The notes: a model not told the origin generated them from the sequence alone. A stretch of 64,000 nt of DNA from Natronolimnohabitans innermongolicus JCM 12255 (GCF_000337215.1 NZ_AOHZ01000088.1:40901-104900), one strand, 5' to 3'. Shown: positions 27,601 through 35,379, numbered from the stretch's first letter. Translations and numbers: made by a program.

Positions 27601-30513
27601 CGCGGTACCCCCCTCGAACTCGTTTCCGAAGCTGGCCAAGACGTGAATCCCGTGCGTATCGCTTCCGGTCGCCGTGGCGTTCGTAACGACGGTGCCGGTC
27701 ACCTCGACGAATCGGAATCCATCGCGACCGCTGTCCCGGGCCGTGTTGTTCTCGAGGGTGTTTCCGACGCCGCTGATACTGAAGCCGTCCGAATACAGCC
27801 CGTCCGCGAGATTGTCCTCGAGGACGTTGTCCGCGCCCTCGACGTAGAAGCCGGAGCCGCCGGGCGAACGCCCATCGTCCGTCACGGTGTTGGCGACGAG
27901 CGCGTTCTCGCTCGAGCCGCCGGCCAGGACGAACCCGTCGTCCGCGGCGCCGACGACGGTGTTGTTCTCCAGCGTATTGCTGTTCGATGCGTCCAGAACG
28001 ACGCCGTACCGGTTGTCACGTAGTTCGGTGTGCCTGACGGTACTCTCGGTGACACCGCCCAGCCCGATGCCGATCTCGCTCGCGTTGGTTACCGTGACGT
28101 CTTCGATCAGGCCGTCGTCGACGTCACCGAACAGAACGCCGTACTCCGCGTTCTCGATCGTCAGGTCTCGAACGGTGACGTTTTCGATGGACGCAACTGA
28201 ACCAGGGTCGCCGCTGAGCTCACCATCAGTCATGGGACCGGCGACGATAGCCGGCCAGTCGTGTTCACCCGTAAGTGTCATCCCGTTTCCTTCGAGCGTG
28301 ACGTCGTCGGCGCTGATGACGATCGGCGGCTCGCCGGTTTCGAGGAGGTCCTCAAGATTGTAGACGCCCGGTTCGTCGATGATGAGTTGCTGTGGCGGTT
28401 CGGGACCCGGTTCATCATCGCTGACGACCTTCAGTTCGCCAGCGAACGCTTCGTCGACGAAGATCGGATACGGTCCCATCGGGTCGTGAACCGCGATCTC
28501 GAGTTCGACGGTCTTCGTCTCGTTGGCTTCGACGGTCACGGGGACTGGTCCGTCTGCCGCCGGTCCATCGATGCGAAAGTCGAACACCTCGTACAGCGGT
28601 AACTCGCCCAACAGCACCGATAGATCGACCGTGCCGGCTTCCTCGCCCGCCTGTACGACGGCGGAGACGGTCACGGTCTCGCCGACCTCGATCCGGTCGT
28701 CGCTCAGGAACGCGTCGACGACCTCGGGGCCGCTCTCGGTCTCGTCCTCGTCTCCCTCATCGTCGCCCTCGTCCGGCGGGTCGTCGGGGCCGGGATCGGA
28801 TTCGAACTGCGGCGACTCGAGCCACGGATCGAACAGGACGTTCTCGCTGACGTTGTCGCCGTCACCGCTAGCGGTCGTCTTCGTCTCCGGATCTGCCACG
28901 GTACCGCCGGGTCCGTTCTCGGCACCCCACCAGTTGTCGACGGCGTCGACGGTTCCGTCACCGTCGTACGCGAGGCCGAACTCGCTGTTTCCATCGAAAT
29001 CGTTGCTACGGACGGTGATCGACTCGGTCGCCGTACTCTCGTAAATGAAGAGACCGTACGCACTGTCCGTGAGCAGGTTCGAGGAGACGTCGAACTCGTC
29101 GAACGAGGCACCCTCGTCGGTGTCGATTCTGAGAGCGGTACCGTCGGCAGCGGTGACCTGGTTGTCGGTGATCGAGACCGTTTCCGCGCCCGTCGGGACG
29201 TGCTCGAGTTCGACCCACGTGCCTAACCCCTGGGTGTTCACCACGTTCCCGGAGATCTCGATGTCGGCAATTTCGCTCTCCCACGAGCTGACGCCGAGAC
29301 CGTATCCGTTATAGTCGACGGTGTTGTCCGTCATCGAAACCCGTTCGACGGACGAAGCGTCTCCATAGCTGTATAGCGAAATACCGTACGACCGCTCTGC
29401 CCCCTCGTTCGCCGTCACGACGTTTTCGTGGAATTCGACCGCCTCGAACGTCGACTCGGACGCGATAACGTCGATACCGTAATAGCCGGGTGACGGTGTA
29501 GAGTCACTCGCCGTCACGACGTTTTCGTGAAATTCGACCGCCCCGAACGTGGACGGAGCGGGCATTTCGCTCGCCTCGGACGTCGATGGGTCGGGCGATT
29601 CGATCCAGATTCCGTACTCGGTATTCGAGACGGCATTTCTAGCGACCGACACTGTTCCGTCGACGGTGAATAGACCATACCATTCGATACCGTAGCCCCC
29701 GTCGATCTCGTTGTCAGCGACCGTGATCGAATCGAATTCGAGATCGTGACCGCCGATCCAGAGGCCGTACCCCTCGACCGCGATCGCGTTGTTCGAAATC
29801 TCGAGCGCCCCGAAGTCGACGGTATCGTCGGGCCCGAAAGTAATCGAGACCGCGCTGGCGTCGGCGGTTTCGTCCGAGACGAACTCGTTTCCGGTGAGTT
29901 CGACGTCGCCGAAACTCCCCTCCTCCTCGAGGGCCACGCCGGTTTCGAACGCGAAGAACGCCGAGTTCCTGACCGTCACGTCGGCGGCGCCCTCGCCGAG
30001 TTCGATTCCCGTCTGCCAGTCGTCGACGTTCACGTTCTCGACCGTAACGTTCGAACCGGTGACGACCACCGCAGAACCAGTTCCGTCTCCGGAAACGCTG
30101 AAGTCGTTCCCGTCGAGCGTAACGTCGTCTGCGGAGATCTCGAGACAGGTCTCGTTGCCGGATAGGGGTTCGGAAAGCGCGTACGTACCGGACGCGTCGA
30201 TCAGCCTGCACTCGCTTACCGACTCGCCGGTATCGTCCGAGGGGGTAGTTTCACGGTCGTGTGTCCTCTCCACGGAGCGTTCTGATTCGTCAGCATCGGC
30301 GTCGACATCGGCATCGGCATCGAAACTCGTCTGTTCGACGGACGGCTGGTCGATCGAATCGTGAGACTTCGCCACCGAATCCGACGTCTCGGCGTCGACC
30401 GACGAGTCGGCTGCGACCCCGATCGGGGCCACCAGCGAAACGATCAGTAGTATCGAAACGATCGTTGCGAGCGCCTGTTTTCGCCCCCATACACTCGGTT
30501 CGTCATAAATCAT
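21655..30513 (-). CDS. Giant secreted surface protein: beta-helix blocks, CARDB-like domains, eleven tandem repeats, PGF-CTERM anchor
   Basis: This 2952-residue protein has a Sec signal (RKQALATIVSILLIVSLVAP, about 11-35). Residues about 100-560 and 730-1030 are right-handed parallel beta-helix repeats (DDVTLDGN, NTLENNT units). A Pro/Asp/Glu hinge lies near 1115, and two CARDB-like domains at about 1135-1330. Eleven ~101-residue repeats follow (about 1332-2443), then Ig-like domains with bacterial-invasin-type strands. The C-terminus has a Thr/Asp-rich linker, LVPGFGVGLSLLVIALSVVVL and Arg residues, the PGF-CTERM signal that archaeosortase A processes for lipid anchoring. Many NxS/T sequons suggest N-glycosylation. 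Likely an adhesin or S-layer-associated stalk; ligand unknown. No frameshift was seen over 8.8 kb. Confidence 0.9.
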   Translation of the reverse strand: MIYDEPSVWGRKQALATIVSILLIVSLVAPIGVAADSSVDAETSDSVAKSHDSIDQPSVEQTSFDADADVDADADESERSVERTHDRETTPSDDTGESVSECRLIDASGTYALSEPLSGNETCLEISADDVTLDGNDFSVSGDGTGSAVVVTGSNVTVENVNVDDWQTGIELGEGAADVTVRNSAFFAFETGVALEEEGSFGDVELTGNEFVSDETADASAVSITFGPDDTVDFGALEISNNAIAVEGYGLWIGGHDLEFDSITVADNEIDGGYGIEWYGLFTVDGTVSVARNAVSNTEYGIWIESPDPSTSEASEMPAPSTFGAVEFHENVVTASDSTPSPGYYGIDVIASESTFEAVEFHENVVTANEGAERSYGISLYSYGDASSVERVSMTDNTVDYNGYGLGVSSWESEIADIEISGNVVNTQGLGTWVELEHVPTGAETVSITDNQVTAADGTALRIDTDEGASFDEFDVSSNLLTDSAYGLFIYESTATESITVRSNDFDGNSEFGLAYDGDGTVDAVDNWWGAENGPGGTVADPETKTTASGDGDNVSENVLFDPWLESPQFESDPGPDDPPDEGDDEGDEDETESGPEVVDAFLSDDRIEVGETVTVSAVVQAGEEAGTVDLSVLLGELPLYEVFDFRIDGPAADGPVPVTVEANETKTVELEIAVHDPMGPYPIFVDEAFAGELKVVSDDEPGPEPPQQLIIDEPGVYNLEDLLETGEPPIVISADDVTLEGNGMTLTGEHDWPAIVAGPMTDGELSGDPGSVASIENVTVRDLTIENAEYGVLFGDVDDGLIEDVTVTNASEIGIGLGGVTESTVRHTELRDNRYGVVLDASNSNTLENNTVVGAADDGFVLAGGSSENALVANTVTDDGRSPGGSGFYVEGADNVLEDNLADGLYSDGFSISGVGNTLENNTARDSGRDGFRFVEVTGTVVTNATATGSDTHGIHVLASFGNEFEGGTASDNGGWDVYFSSGSDENTVSALTVGESAAETTVSADGRNVGITGAADVEAAPEGMLSLGTYFVASDEEAGGSLTVELQYDDSYLGEIDAETLSMWRYDAATAAWSPVDSSGVDVDDQVVTATLESFSTFGVFGEADQGDDQEPDPDPEPEPDPEPDPDPASFDVTSVTVSTPAVAGGTLEVTALVENTGEEDDEQTLELLADGEVVDSTPVSLAAGDDKTVVFEWSTNSSDAGESVALEVRSDDDETTTTVALEEAASDDVVVYGATVDRSEVLIGETVTVSGDLLNGGDAEGTKTVALEVDGEAVDETAVSVPPGIDRNGVTLEWTPALDDLPADEDGMEVTLSLNGLLVETVTVEHQFTDIQVIAASTEELELVEGAHTYVTGSIYQAGTVAGPQDIALTATHQETGETHTVDTVETALEPGFYHLGALKVSFEPDQPGTYDLELGDRNAGTVEVVEAVSDITVIAASPSEIELVEGEHASVTGSIYQAGNIDGPEEIELTATNTETNETEVVGTQEDVELEPGFYHLGALNISFEPEPGTYDLELGDRDAGTIEVEPAGSDIQVIAAGVSAVEAVEGDELSVTGSIYQAGNIDGPETIELTATNIETNETEVVGTQADVTLEPGFYHLGALNVSFTAEPGTYDLALGDRDAGTVEIEPAESDIQVIAAAVSEVEAIEGEELSVTGSIYQAGTIDGPEEIELTATNVETNETEVVGTQDVELEPGFYHLGALNVSFTAEPGTYDLALGDRHAGTIEVEPAESDIQVIAAGVSAVEAIEGEELSVTGSIYQAGNIDGPETIELTATNVETNETEVVGIREDVTLESGFYHLGALNVSFTAEPGTYDLALGDRDAGTVEIEPAESDITVIAAGVSEVEVLQDEVLSVTGSIYQAGNIEGPETIELTATNTETNETEVVGTQEDVTLEPGFYHLGALNISFTLDEPGDYDLELGDREVGTITVDEVVTDIRVIGSSLSEVEVIEGAPVHVTGSVYQNGSHEATETIELTATNTETGETEIAGSQDVTLSPGYYHLGALNVTFVPDEPGTYDLELGDHHAGTVDVEPAESDITVIAAGVSEVEAVEGDELSVTGSIYQAGTIEGPEEIELTATNTETNETEVVGIQEGVTLEPGFYHLGALNVSFTPDEPGIYDLELGDHHAGTVDVEPAESDIQVIAAGVSEVEAIEGDELSVTGSIYQAGTIEGPEEIELTATNTETNETVVVGAREDVTLEPGFYHLGALNVSFTLDEPGTYDLALGDRDAGTVDVEPAKSDVQVIAAAVSEVEAVEGDELSVTGSIYQAGTIDGPEEIELTATNTETNETEVLGGQDVTLEPGFYHLGALNVSFTPDEPGTYDLELGDRDAGTLEVASAESDIRVIAAGVSEIELVAGQEAYVTGSIYQAGTVEGPQEISLTATSQETGETHTVDTVETALEPGFYHLGALNVTFQPDEPGTYDLELGDRHAGTVTVTESTVEASIVDVVGYSDQYDPESETERVHASDEASVELEIDADIALETVTVLVDSLETTYAVPVAATHDGGDSWSADIPFADLPDDGRYTVSVVAVDKMGSAGTDEADRPLVIDREEPSMSVSLETVDENDATIVVDSDEPLSAMPHVEATFTDAADGSTADATVTMYTAADNDSRFTGLLEFEETGNYSVEVTGIDRAGNAATDTASVVVNTEFTLGDGYIVLDESGTTIEFDLLEEAEDAIKEQDLFVALSENSVDANTGGGEIGVGFLTAGFDDYIDYHLEQGTIEQATISMAIDDDELPVGTDATDVGMYHYDEPASQWNPVDSTIEQVGGDPFVVASVDRFSTYGALVIDDDEPTIERVTPTDGGTLEAETDDVDVRFEYGDELSGVDVGSVTLAINGEDVTAADGTQITATEATHALEVEAGETYTATVTVSDRAENTATDETTFEVADAADDETAPGDTDDQEDGTDDRDDGDETDDADLVPGFGVGLSLLVIALSVVVLTLRRR
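23185..26520 (-). repeat. Eleven tandem ~303-base coding repeats
   Basis: Within the giant gene, each unit encodes a domain beginning D(I/V)(Q/T/R)VIAA and containing VTGSIYQAG, IELTATN and LEPGFYHLGALNVSF before YDLELGDRDAGTV. Units 3-6 and 8-10 are nearly the same at the DNA level. Units 1, 7 and 11 have diverged more; 1 and 11 share their own variant (TVDTVETALEPGFYHLG), as expected when end units escape unequal exchange. Confidence 0.9.
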
Positions 30514-30528
30514 ATTCTGAATGACCAG

Positions 30529-30542
30529 TTATATTATATAAT
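30529..30542 (-). promoter_or_regulatory. TATA-like box for the giant surface gene
   Basis: The minus strand reads ATTATATAATATAA, centred about 22 bases before the ATG at 30513. This supports that start and a leaderless message. Confidence 0.55.
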
Positions 30543-30771
30543 GTGTCAGGGAACGCGTCGGTAACCAAGGGGGTTACCTCGAGGTAACCAATCTCCGAGA
30601 ACGCGGGCCGACCGCTGGAACGTGGCCAGTAGCACACCGAGCGAACGGCCGAAAAGAGGGCAGACGACTCGCAACACACCGCTGCTGCGCACTGCGCCAG
30701 GATACTCACTCGACTCCCGCGAAGACGAGCGGGGACGACGCGTGTCCGGCAGGTTCGCGAGGTTTCGACGG

Positions 30772-31581
30772 CTACGCTTCGAATTCGGCGAGTCGATCCC
30801 GGCCCCGGCGGTACGTGTCGCTCGTCGCCAGCCGCTCGCGAGGGTACACCGACTCGAGGAACGACAGCTTCGCTGCCAGGGCCGCTCGAGCGCGCTGGTC
30901 GGCGGACTCACCCTGCCGGCGCAGTTGGGTTTCGACCGCCTCGAGGATCGTTTCACGAACGACCGGCTTCTGGAGGACGTCGTCACAGGAGCGCTCGAGC
31001 AGTTCCACGGCCGGACGGTCACCGACGACGAGGATCGTTCGGGACAGCGACCCGACGACGTTGAGGGTGGCCTCGAGATCGACACCGGGCAGCCCGTCGT
31101 CGACGAACACGACGTCGACCCCCTCGTCGAGAGAGCGCTCGAGCTCGTCGCCGGTGTGGGCTCGGACGACGGAATATCGGTCGGCGAGCCAGTCGCCGTA
31201 CAGTTCGGCGAGTCGTCGGTCGGAATCGGCGAGCAGAACCGTCGGCGACTCCGACTCGAGGTGGCGCGTTCCCCAGTCCCCTAACGAGTCGAAAATCGGG
31301 ATGACGTCCGCTCCGGCGTCCGTCAGCTCGTACTCCACCCGAAGCGGGGAGTCGCTCACGACGCGGCGCTCGACGAGACCGACGTCACGAACCCCATCGA
31401 GGGTATCCGACAGCACCTTGCTCGAGATCTCGGGAAGTTCCTCGAGGAGGTCGTTAAAACCCAGCGGGCCGTACCGGCTGAGGGTGAGAACGACGACCGG
31501 ATGCCACTTCTTCGAGAACACGGAGAGCGCGTCGAGCGCGATTCGATCGTCGGCCGGGAGACCATCGTCGCGACGAGTCAT
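30772..31581 (-). CDS. HxlR-type HTH fused to receiver and HalX domains
   Basis: A 269-residue regulator with an unusual order: HxlR-type winged helix (about 10-100; KKWHPVVVLTLSRYGPLGFNDL, with SKVLSDTLDGVRDVGLV as the recognition region), receiver (about 108-215; acidic pair LLADSDRR, phosphoacceptor in VDVVFVDDGLPG, Lys in LQKPV) and a HalX-like C-terminus (LAAKLSFLESVYPRERL). HxlR proteins usually act alone, and HalX receivers usually have no DNA-binding domain. Here phosphorylation could switch DNA binding directly. The start at 31581 follows a TATA-like box. It is divergent from the receiver-HATPase gene 94 bases away, a likely partner. Confidence 0.85.
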   Translation of the reverse strand: MTRRDDGLPADDRIALDALSVFSKKWHPVVVLTLSRYGPLGFNDLLEELPEISSKVLSDTLDGVRDVGLVERRVVSDSPLRVEYELTDAGADVIPIFDSLGDWGTRHLESESPTVLLADSDRRLAELYGDWLADRYSVVRAHTGDELERSLDEGVDVVFVDDGLPGVDLEATLNVVGSLSRTILVVGDRPAVELLERSCDDVLQKPVVRETILEAVETQLRRQGESADQRARAALAAKLSFLESVYPRERLATSDTYRRGRDRLAEFEA

Positions 31582-31600
31582 ACCCGCCGTTTCCGGTGCG

Positions 31601-31610
31601 ATAATATAAC
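31601..31610 (-). promoter_or_regulatory. TATA-like box for the HxlR-receiver gene
   Basis: The minus strand reads GTTATATTAT, 20-29 bases before the ATG at 31581. It is close in sequence to the box of the giant surface gene. Confidence 0.5.
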
Positions 31611-31675
31611 TGTTGACCACACGTACGGTCACCGGCGTCGACGGTCGCCGCAAGTCCACGGGGGAAACGAAAACA

Positions 31676-32809
31676 ATGGCAACCACCGAAACGGGTACCA
31701 GACTGCTACTCGTCGAGGACAACCACGACGACGCGCGGTTTGTCGAGCGGTTGATACGCGAGCGACAATCGACGCTCGATCGTGAGAGAGCGGACAGCCC
31801 GATCGAAATCACGGCGATTCGCCACGTCGACCGACTCGCGGCCGCGCTCGAGCACCTCGAGACGGCCGCGGTCGACGTGATCCTCCTCGACCTCATGCTC
31901 CCCGATAGCCGTGGCCTCGAGACGATCGAGCGGGTGGTCGAATACGCCCCGGACGTTCCGATCGTCGTGTTGACCGGCCAGAACGAAACGGAAGTCGGCG
32001 TCGAGGCGATCCAGCGCGGTGCCCAGGAGTACCTGTCCAAGGGGAGCGTTACCGGCGAGACGATCTTGCGCACGGTCAGGTACGCGATCGAGCGCTCGCG
32101 AAACCAACGGCGGCTAGTCGACCGAAACCATCGACTCGCGGTGTTGAACCAGATCGTCAGACAGGACATCAGAAACGACCTGAGCATGATCGTCGGACTG
32201 GGCGATCAACTGCAAAACGCCGACAGTCCGGCCGACGAGCGCGCGGTCGAGACGTTACTGGATGCGGCACGACACGCCGTCGAACTCACCGACACCGCGG
32301 CGGAAGTGATCGACGTTATCTCGACCGACGGCCCGAACCGCGAACCGTGTGATCTGTACGCCGTACTCGAGACGGAAGTGACGACGCTCCGCCGGAAACG
32401 GGACGTCGATGTCACGCTCGCGCGGGGCGATGCCGGCGACGGTCCGGTGATCGTCTCTGCATCGCCGATGCTCGGCGCAGTGTTCGAACACCTCCTCGTG
32501 AACGCCGTCGACCACTCGGAGCGACCGACGCCGCAGGTGACGGTGACCGTCGAGACGACCCCCGAGGAAGCGACGGTCGAAATCGTCGACGACGGCGTCG
32601 GCATTCCCGACGCACAGAAGCGGGCGCTCGTCGATCCGGACGCTCGGTTCGACACCCGATCGGGAATGGGCGTCGGGCTGTACCTGGTGACGACCCTGCT
32701 CGAGTCGATGGGTGGCACCCTCGAGGTCGACGACAACGACCCGTGCGGAACGTCAGTCACAGTCGCCTTCAGCCGCGAAGGGAGCCCGACCTCGAGACGA
32801 GCGACGTGA
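31676..32809 (+). CDS. Receiver-HATPase protein lacking the phosphoacceptor His
   Basis: A 377-residue hybrid. The receiver (about 8-130) shows VEDNHDDARF, the Asp in VILLDLMLPDS, Thr in VVLTGQN and Lys in EYLSKGS, all intact. The next segment, VLNQIVRQDIRNDLSMI, matches the haloarchaeal dimerisation box whose usual form is LRHDIRND, but Gln replaces the His that is phosphorylated. The ATP-binding domain keeps the N box (HLLVNAVDHS), G1 (VDDGVGIPD) and G2 (GMGVGLYLVT). It may bind ATP without autophosphorylating in the normal way. The start at 31676 gives a clean receiver N-terminus. Confidence 0.85.
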   Translation: MATTETGTRLLLVEDNHDDARFVERLIRERQSTLDRERADSPIEITAIRHVDRLAAALEHLETAAVDVILLDLMLPDSRGLETIERVVEYAPDVPIVVLTGQNETEVGVEAIQRGAQEYLSKGSVTGETILRTVRYAIERSRNQRRLVDRNHRLAVLNQIVRQDIRNDLSMIVGLGDQLQNADSPADERAVETLLDAARHAVELTDTAAEVIDVISTDGPNREPCDLYAVLETEVTTLRRKRDVDVTLARGDAGDGPVIVSASPMLGAVFEHLLVNAVDHSERPTPQVTVTVETTPEEATVEIVDDGVGIPDAQKRALVDPDARFDTRSGMGVGLYLVTTLLESMGGTLEVDDNDPCGTSVTVAFSREGSPTSRRAT

Positions 32810-32827
32810 GCGAATGCAGAATGAGGA

Positions 32828-33214
32828 TTACGACCGGAGGAGGAGCACGTTGACACGGCCGACGGCGTCGAAGTCCCGGAGCCGGTAGACCAGATCGCGA
32901 ACGCGGGCTGCCTCGCCGCGACAGAAGACGGTCTCCAGACACCAGTTACCCTCGTGAGTGTGACTCGTCGTCGTGATGACGTCCTGAAAGTCGTGTTGGA
33001 CGTCGTGGAGGTCACGGATCACGCGCTCGTGTTGGTAGTCGAACGCGAGCGCGGCGATCACCTCTCCCGAAACGGTCTCGAGACGGGTGTGGGCCTCGAT
33101 GTATTCCTGCATCGCCTCTCGGACGGCCCGCGAGCGGGAATCGAACCCTTCGGCTTGCCACGTTCGATCGAACTCCTCGAGGAGGTCGTCAGGAATATTG
33201 AGACTGGTTCGCAT
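32828..33214 (-). CDS. nikR: NikR-like ribbon-helix-helix metalloregulator
   Basis: A 128-residue CopG/NikR protein. Residues 1-45 form the ribbon-helix-helix (MRTSLNIPDDLLEEFDRTW, SRAVREAM). The C-terminal ACT-like part carries the nickel-site pattern: a His in DVQHDFQDV, then SHTHEGNWCLETVFCRG (HxH...CLE), which matches the His/His/His/Cys set of NikR. It would repress nickel uptake when metal is bound. No nickel transporter is in the window, so its target lies elsewhere. An alternative metal such as cobalt is possible. Confidence 0.8.
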   Translation of the reverse strand: MRTSLNIPDDLLEEFDRTWQAEGFDSRSRAVREAMQEYIEAHTRLETVSGEVIAALAFDYQHERVIRDLHDVQHDFQDVITTTSHTHEGNWCLETVFCRGEAARVRDLVYRLRDFDAVGRVNVLLLRS

Positions 33215-33585
33215 CTGCCCTCGGTTCGGTGCGCGGGCGAATGACGATTACGGTCTCTCGGCTCGAGTTCGAACGGGTAGTACCCACAGAACGAACCGTT
33301 CGTTTCTCGAGACCGAGGTCTCGATTCGACGCCGTCACCTGCGGACGCGGACAGTTCCAACGCGCACTCGACGGCACGACGGATCGCCAGCGGGCGACGT
33401 GGCAGACAGTGTGAACGTGGAGATGTACGCGATATCCACACATCATTGAAATCCTCGCAAAATGCCAGTATTTAGTATCTGCTAAATGAGCGGAGCAACG
33501 CGCACAGACTCCCTGAACTATTGCTCGAGCGACCGCCGAACCATATAGACGAAAATTTATATGTCTGCTCCGAAACCTAGCTCGT
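33215..33585. other. Divergent intergenic region nikR-padR
   Basis: No gene is supported in these 371 bases. They hold the promoters of the NikR-like gene (reading left) and the PadR gene (reading right), and an AT-rich stretch near 33460-33490. Confidence 0.4.
33551..33562 (+). promoter_or_regulatory. TATA-like box for the PadR gene
   Basis: AAAATTTATATG lies 24-35 bases before the ATG at 33586. The flanks CATATAGAC and ATGTC form an imperfect dyad across it, a possible autoregulatory site. Confidence 0.5.
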
Positions 33586-33864
33586 ATGTACGACCTGACT
33601 GGATTCCAGCGAGACTTGCTCTACGTCATTTCGGGGCAAGAAGAACCGCACGGACTGGCGATCAAAGAAGAACTCGAGAACTACTACGAGAAAGAGATTC
33701 ACCACGGTCGCCTCTACCCGAACCTCGACGAACTCGTCGACAAAGGACTCGTCGAGAAAGCGGAAAAGGACCGACGGACGAACGTCTACTCGGTTACGGC
33801 TCGCGGGCGACGCGAACTCGAAGCGCGTCGCGACTGGGAAAACCAGTACGTCGACCTCGAGTAA
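33586..33864 (+). CDS. PadR family transcriptional regulator
   Basis: A 92-residue single-domain PadR winged helix. It shows FQRDLLYVISGQEEPHGLAIKEEL, then HHGRLYPNLDELVDKGLVEK (recognition helix with the conserved LYPxLdeLvdkGLv) and the wing RTNVYSVTARGRREL. It lacks the C-terminal dimerisation extension of longer PadR proteins, as is usual in haloarchaea. Neighbours do not reveal a target. Confidence 0.85.
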   Translation: MYDLTGFQRDLLYVISGQEEPHGLAIKEELENYYEKEIHHGRLYPNLDELVDKGLVEKAEKDRRTNVYSVTARGRRELEARRDWENQYVDLE

Positions 33865-34105
33865 GACCGTTTCTGGCGCCCAGACCATCGGTTTCGGTAG
33901 CGGGTACCGGTGTGTTCGGTAGCCGACGGTACCGCTAGGCAACCTTGTCGGTCGCTCGATTTCGTCGAGTGTGGTTCCAGTAGCTGTGTAACCGGGTAAA
34001 ACGACGACTGTTCTCACGTCACGGTCGAAGCCGTGACTGCGCGCTACGAGAGATGAGGAGTGTGTTCACTGCACTGGTGAACTCGCCACAGAGATCGAAT
34101 GGGAA

Positions 34106-34741
34106 TTAGACGAACTGAACCGCGTCCGGGAGCGGCAGGAGCGGCACGATGAACAGCGCGCCGATCGTGACCAGTCCCATGAGGATCGGGAGGACGACGG
34201 CCGGGTAGTTCGTCTGCCCGAGGATGCGACCGAGGTCACCGCCCATGCTGGACAGCGACGGCATCGTGCTCTTGCGGAGGATCATCAGTTCGAGGGCGAA
34301 CAGGATGACCGTCGCCGCCGCGGACATCATACAGAACGGACAGATCTCCCCGATGACGCCCAGCTGCAGGTAGACGAAGTAGCTCGAGAAGACCACGCCG
34401 CTCGCCGTGATCGGGGTGAGGATCTTGATGAGCAGCGGGTGACGCGTATCGAACCACCAGAGGGTCAACCCGAGCGTCGTCAGGTAGTAGAACCCACCGA
34501 GCGTCGCCAGCGGAATGCCGAGGACGTAGGCCCACGGACTGGTGATGACTTCGATACTCCCCTGGACTGGTGCATCAGCTGGTATTGCAGGGATTGCAAA
34601 GAGGTGTATCGCCGTCAGAGCGACAGTGACGAGCCAGCCGAGTATCGTCACGAGCGCGAACACGCCAAACAGCGTGGACACTCGCGGTGAGTACTCCCAT
34701 TCGTAATCGAACGACATGCGACCCAGTGTTTCGGTTGACAT
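34106..34741 (-). CDS. Vitamin K epoxide reductase (VKOR) family protein, two-cysteine form
   Basis: A 211-residue membrane protein with five or six hydrophobic helices, related to bacterial VKOR proteins that reoxidise DsbA-like partners and pass electrons to quinone. The active-site CPFC motif sits in IGEICPFCMMSAAAT, and SPWAYVLGIPLATLGGFYY matches the conserved Ser-Gly-Pro-Gly-Tyr helix. These are the only two Cys residues; the loop Cys pair of typical VKOR is absent. The start at 34741 lies under a TATA-like ATACTTATG. A DsbA-like gene sits at 51.8 kb. Confidence 0.85.
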   Translation of the reverse strand: MSTETLGRMSFDYEWEYSPRVSTLFGVFALVTILGWLVTVALTAIHLFAIPAIPADAPVQGSIEVITSPWAYVLGIPLATLGGFYYLTTLGLTLWWFDTRHPLLIKILTPITASGVVFSSYFVYLQLGVIGEICPFCMMSAAATVILFALELMILRKSTMPSLSSMGGDLGRILGQTNYPAVVLPILMGLVTIGALFIVPLLPLPDAVQFV

Positions 34742-34934
34742 ACAATATTGTGTTGCGGCCCCACCTACATAAGTATTGTGCTGAATGCCCAAAACCATGC
34801 AAACGGTTCAGGGAGAGTCTGAGACTGCGTTTTCGCCAGGTTCAGCGACTGGCAATCCGCGAGAACTGTGTCCGAAAGTCGGCGTTAGAAGCCGGCTGCA
34901 AGCAGTCTCGAGCGACGGTTCGGTTCGGGCGCGG

Positions 34935-35321
34935 TTAGCGTTCGTCGACGCGGTCGTACGTCGCCTCGAACTCGTGGATCAGCTGGCCCATCGTGGCGTA
35001 CCAGTCGTTGAGCACCCGCTGCATATCGCGTGCGATCCGCTCGGGATCAGCCGGATAGTAGACGTGGTAGTACCCGCCTTGCTCGTAGTTGATCTGTCCC
35101 TTCTCGAGGAGTCCGTGCTCGAGCAGTCGCTGGATCGATCGATACGCGGTCGATCGCTCGCGGCCGATTCGATCGGCGACGTCGTCGACCGTCAGCGGCG
35201 TCTCGCTCGCGACGATCGCGTCGTAACACTCCCTGTCGAGCGACTTGAGGCCGTGCAAGCACTCGAGTAACTCCTCACACGCCATTTCCTGTGTTAACTG
35301 GTCGGTGACCGACGATACCAT
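34935..35321 (-). CDS. TrmB-family single winged-helix regulator, OxsR-like
   Basis: A 128-residue DNA-binding protein without the sugar-binding domain of full TrmB proteins. The winged helix is LTVDDVADRIGRERSTAYRSIQRLLEHGLLEKGQ, followed by YEQGGYYHVYYPADPERIA and a C-terminal dimer helix. Cys at 15, 21 and 33 (ACEELLECLHGLKSLDREC) stand out. The layout resembles OxsR of Haloferax volcanii, a thiol-responsive TrmB-type regulator of the hypochlorite response; that link is from memory of the family, not a search. A perfect 14-base palindrome lies just above its TATA-like box, suggesting autoregulation. Confidence 0.8.
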   Translation of the reverse strand: MVSSVTDQLTQEMACEELLECLHGLKSLDRECYDAIVASETPLTVDDVADRIGRERSTAYRSIQRLLEHGLLEKGQINYEQGGYYHVYYPADPERIARDMQRVLNDWYATMGQLIHEFEATYDRVDER

Positions 35322-35365
35322 AGTCGTACGTGAATGGAGGTATCGAACCGCAATAAGTATTTCTG

Positions 35366-35379
35366 GTATTGTACAATAC
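35366..35379. promoter_or_regulatory. Operator candidate, TATTG-TA-CAATA type, at the OxsR-like gene
   Basis: GTATTGTACAATAC is a perfect palindrome directly upstream of the TATA-like AATACTTATTG (35351-35361, minus strand). Close relatives lie at 51599-51612 and 54582-54593. Confidence 0.55.

Noticed and set aside
33121..33170. tRNA T-arm-like GAATCGAACCC
   Set aside because: It lies inside the NikR-like coding sequence and no cloverleaf can be drawn around it. No tRNA or rRNA gene was recognised in the window.
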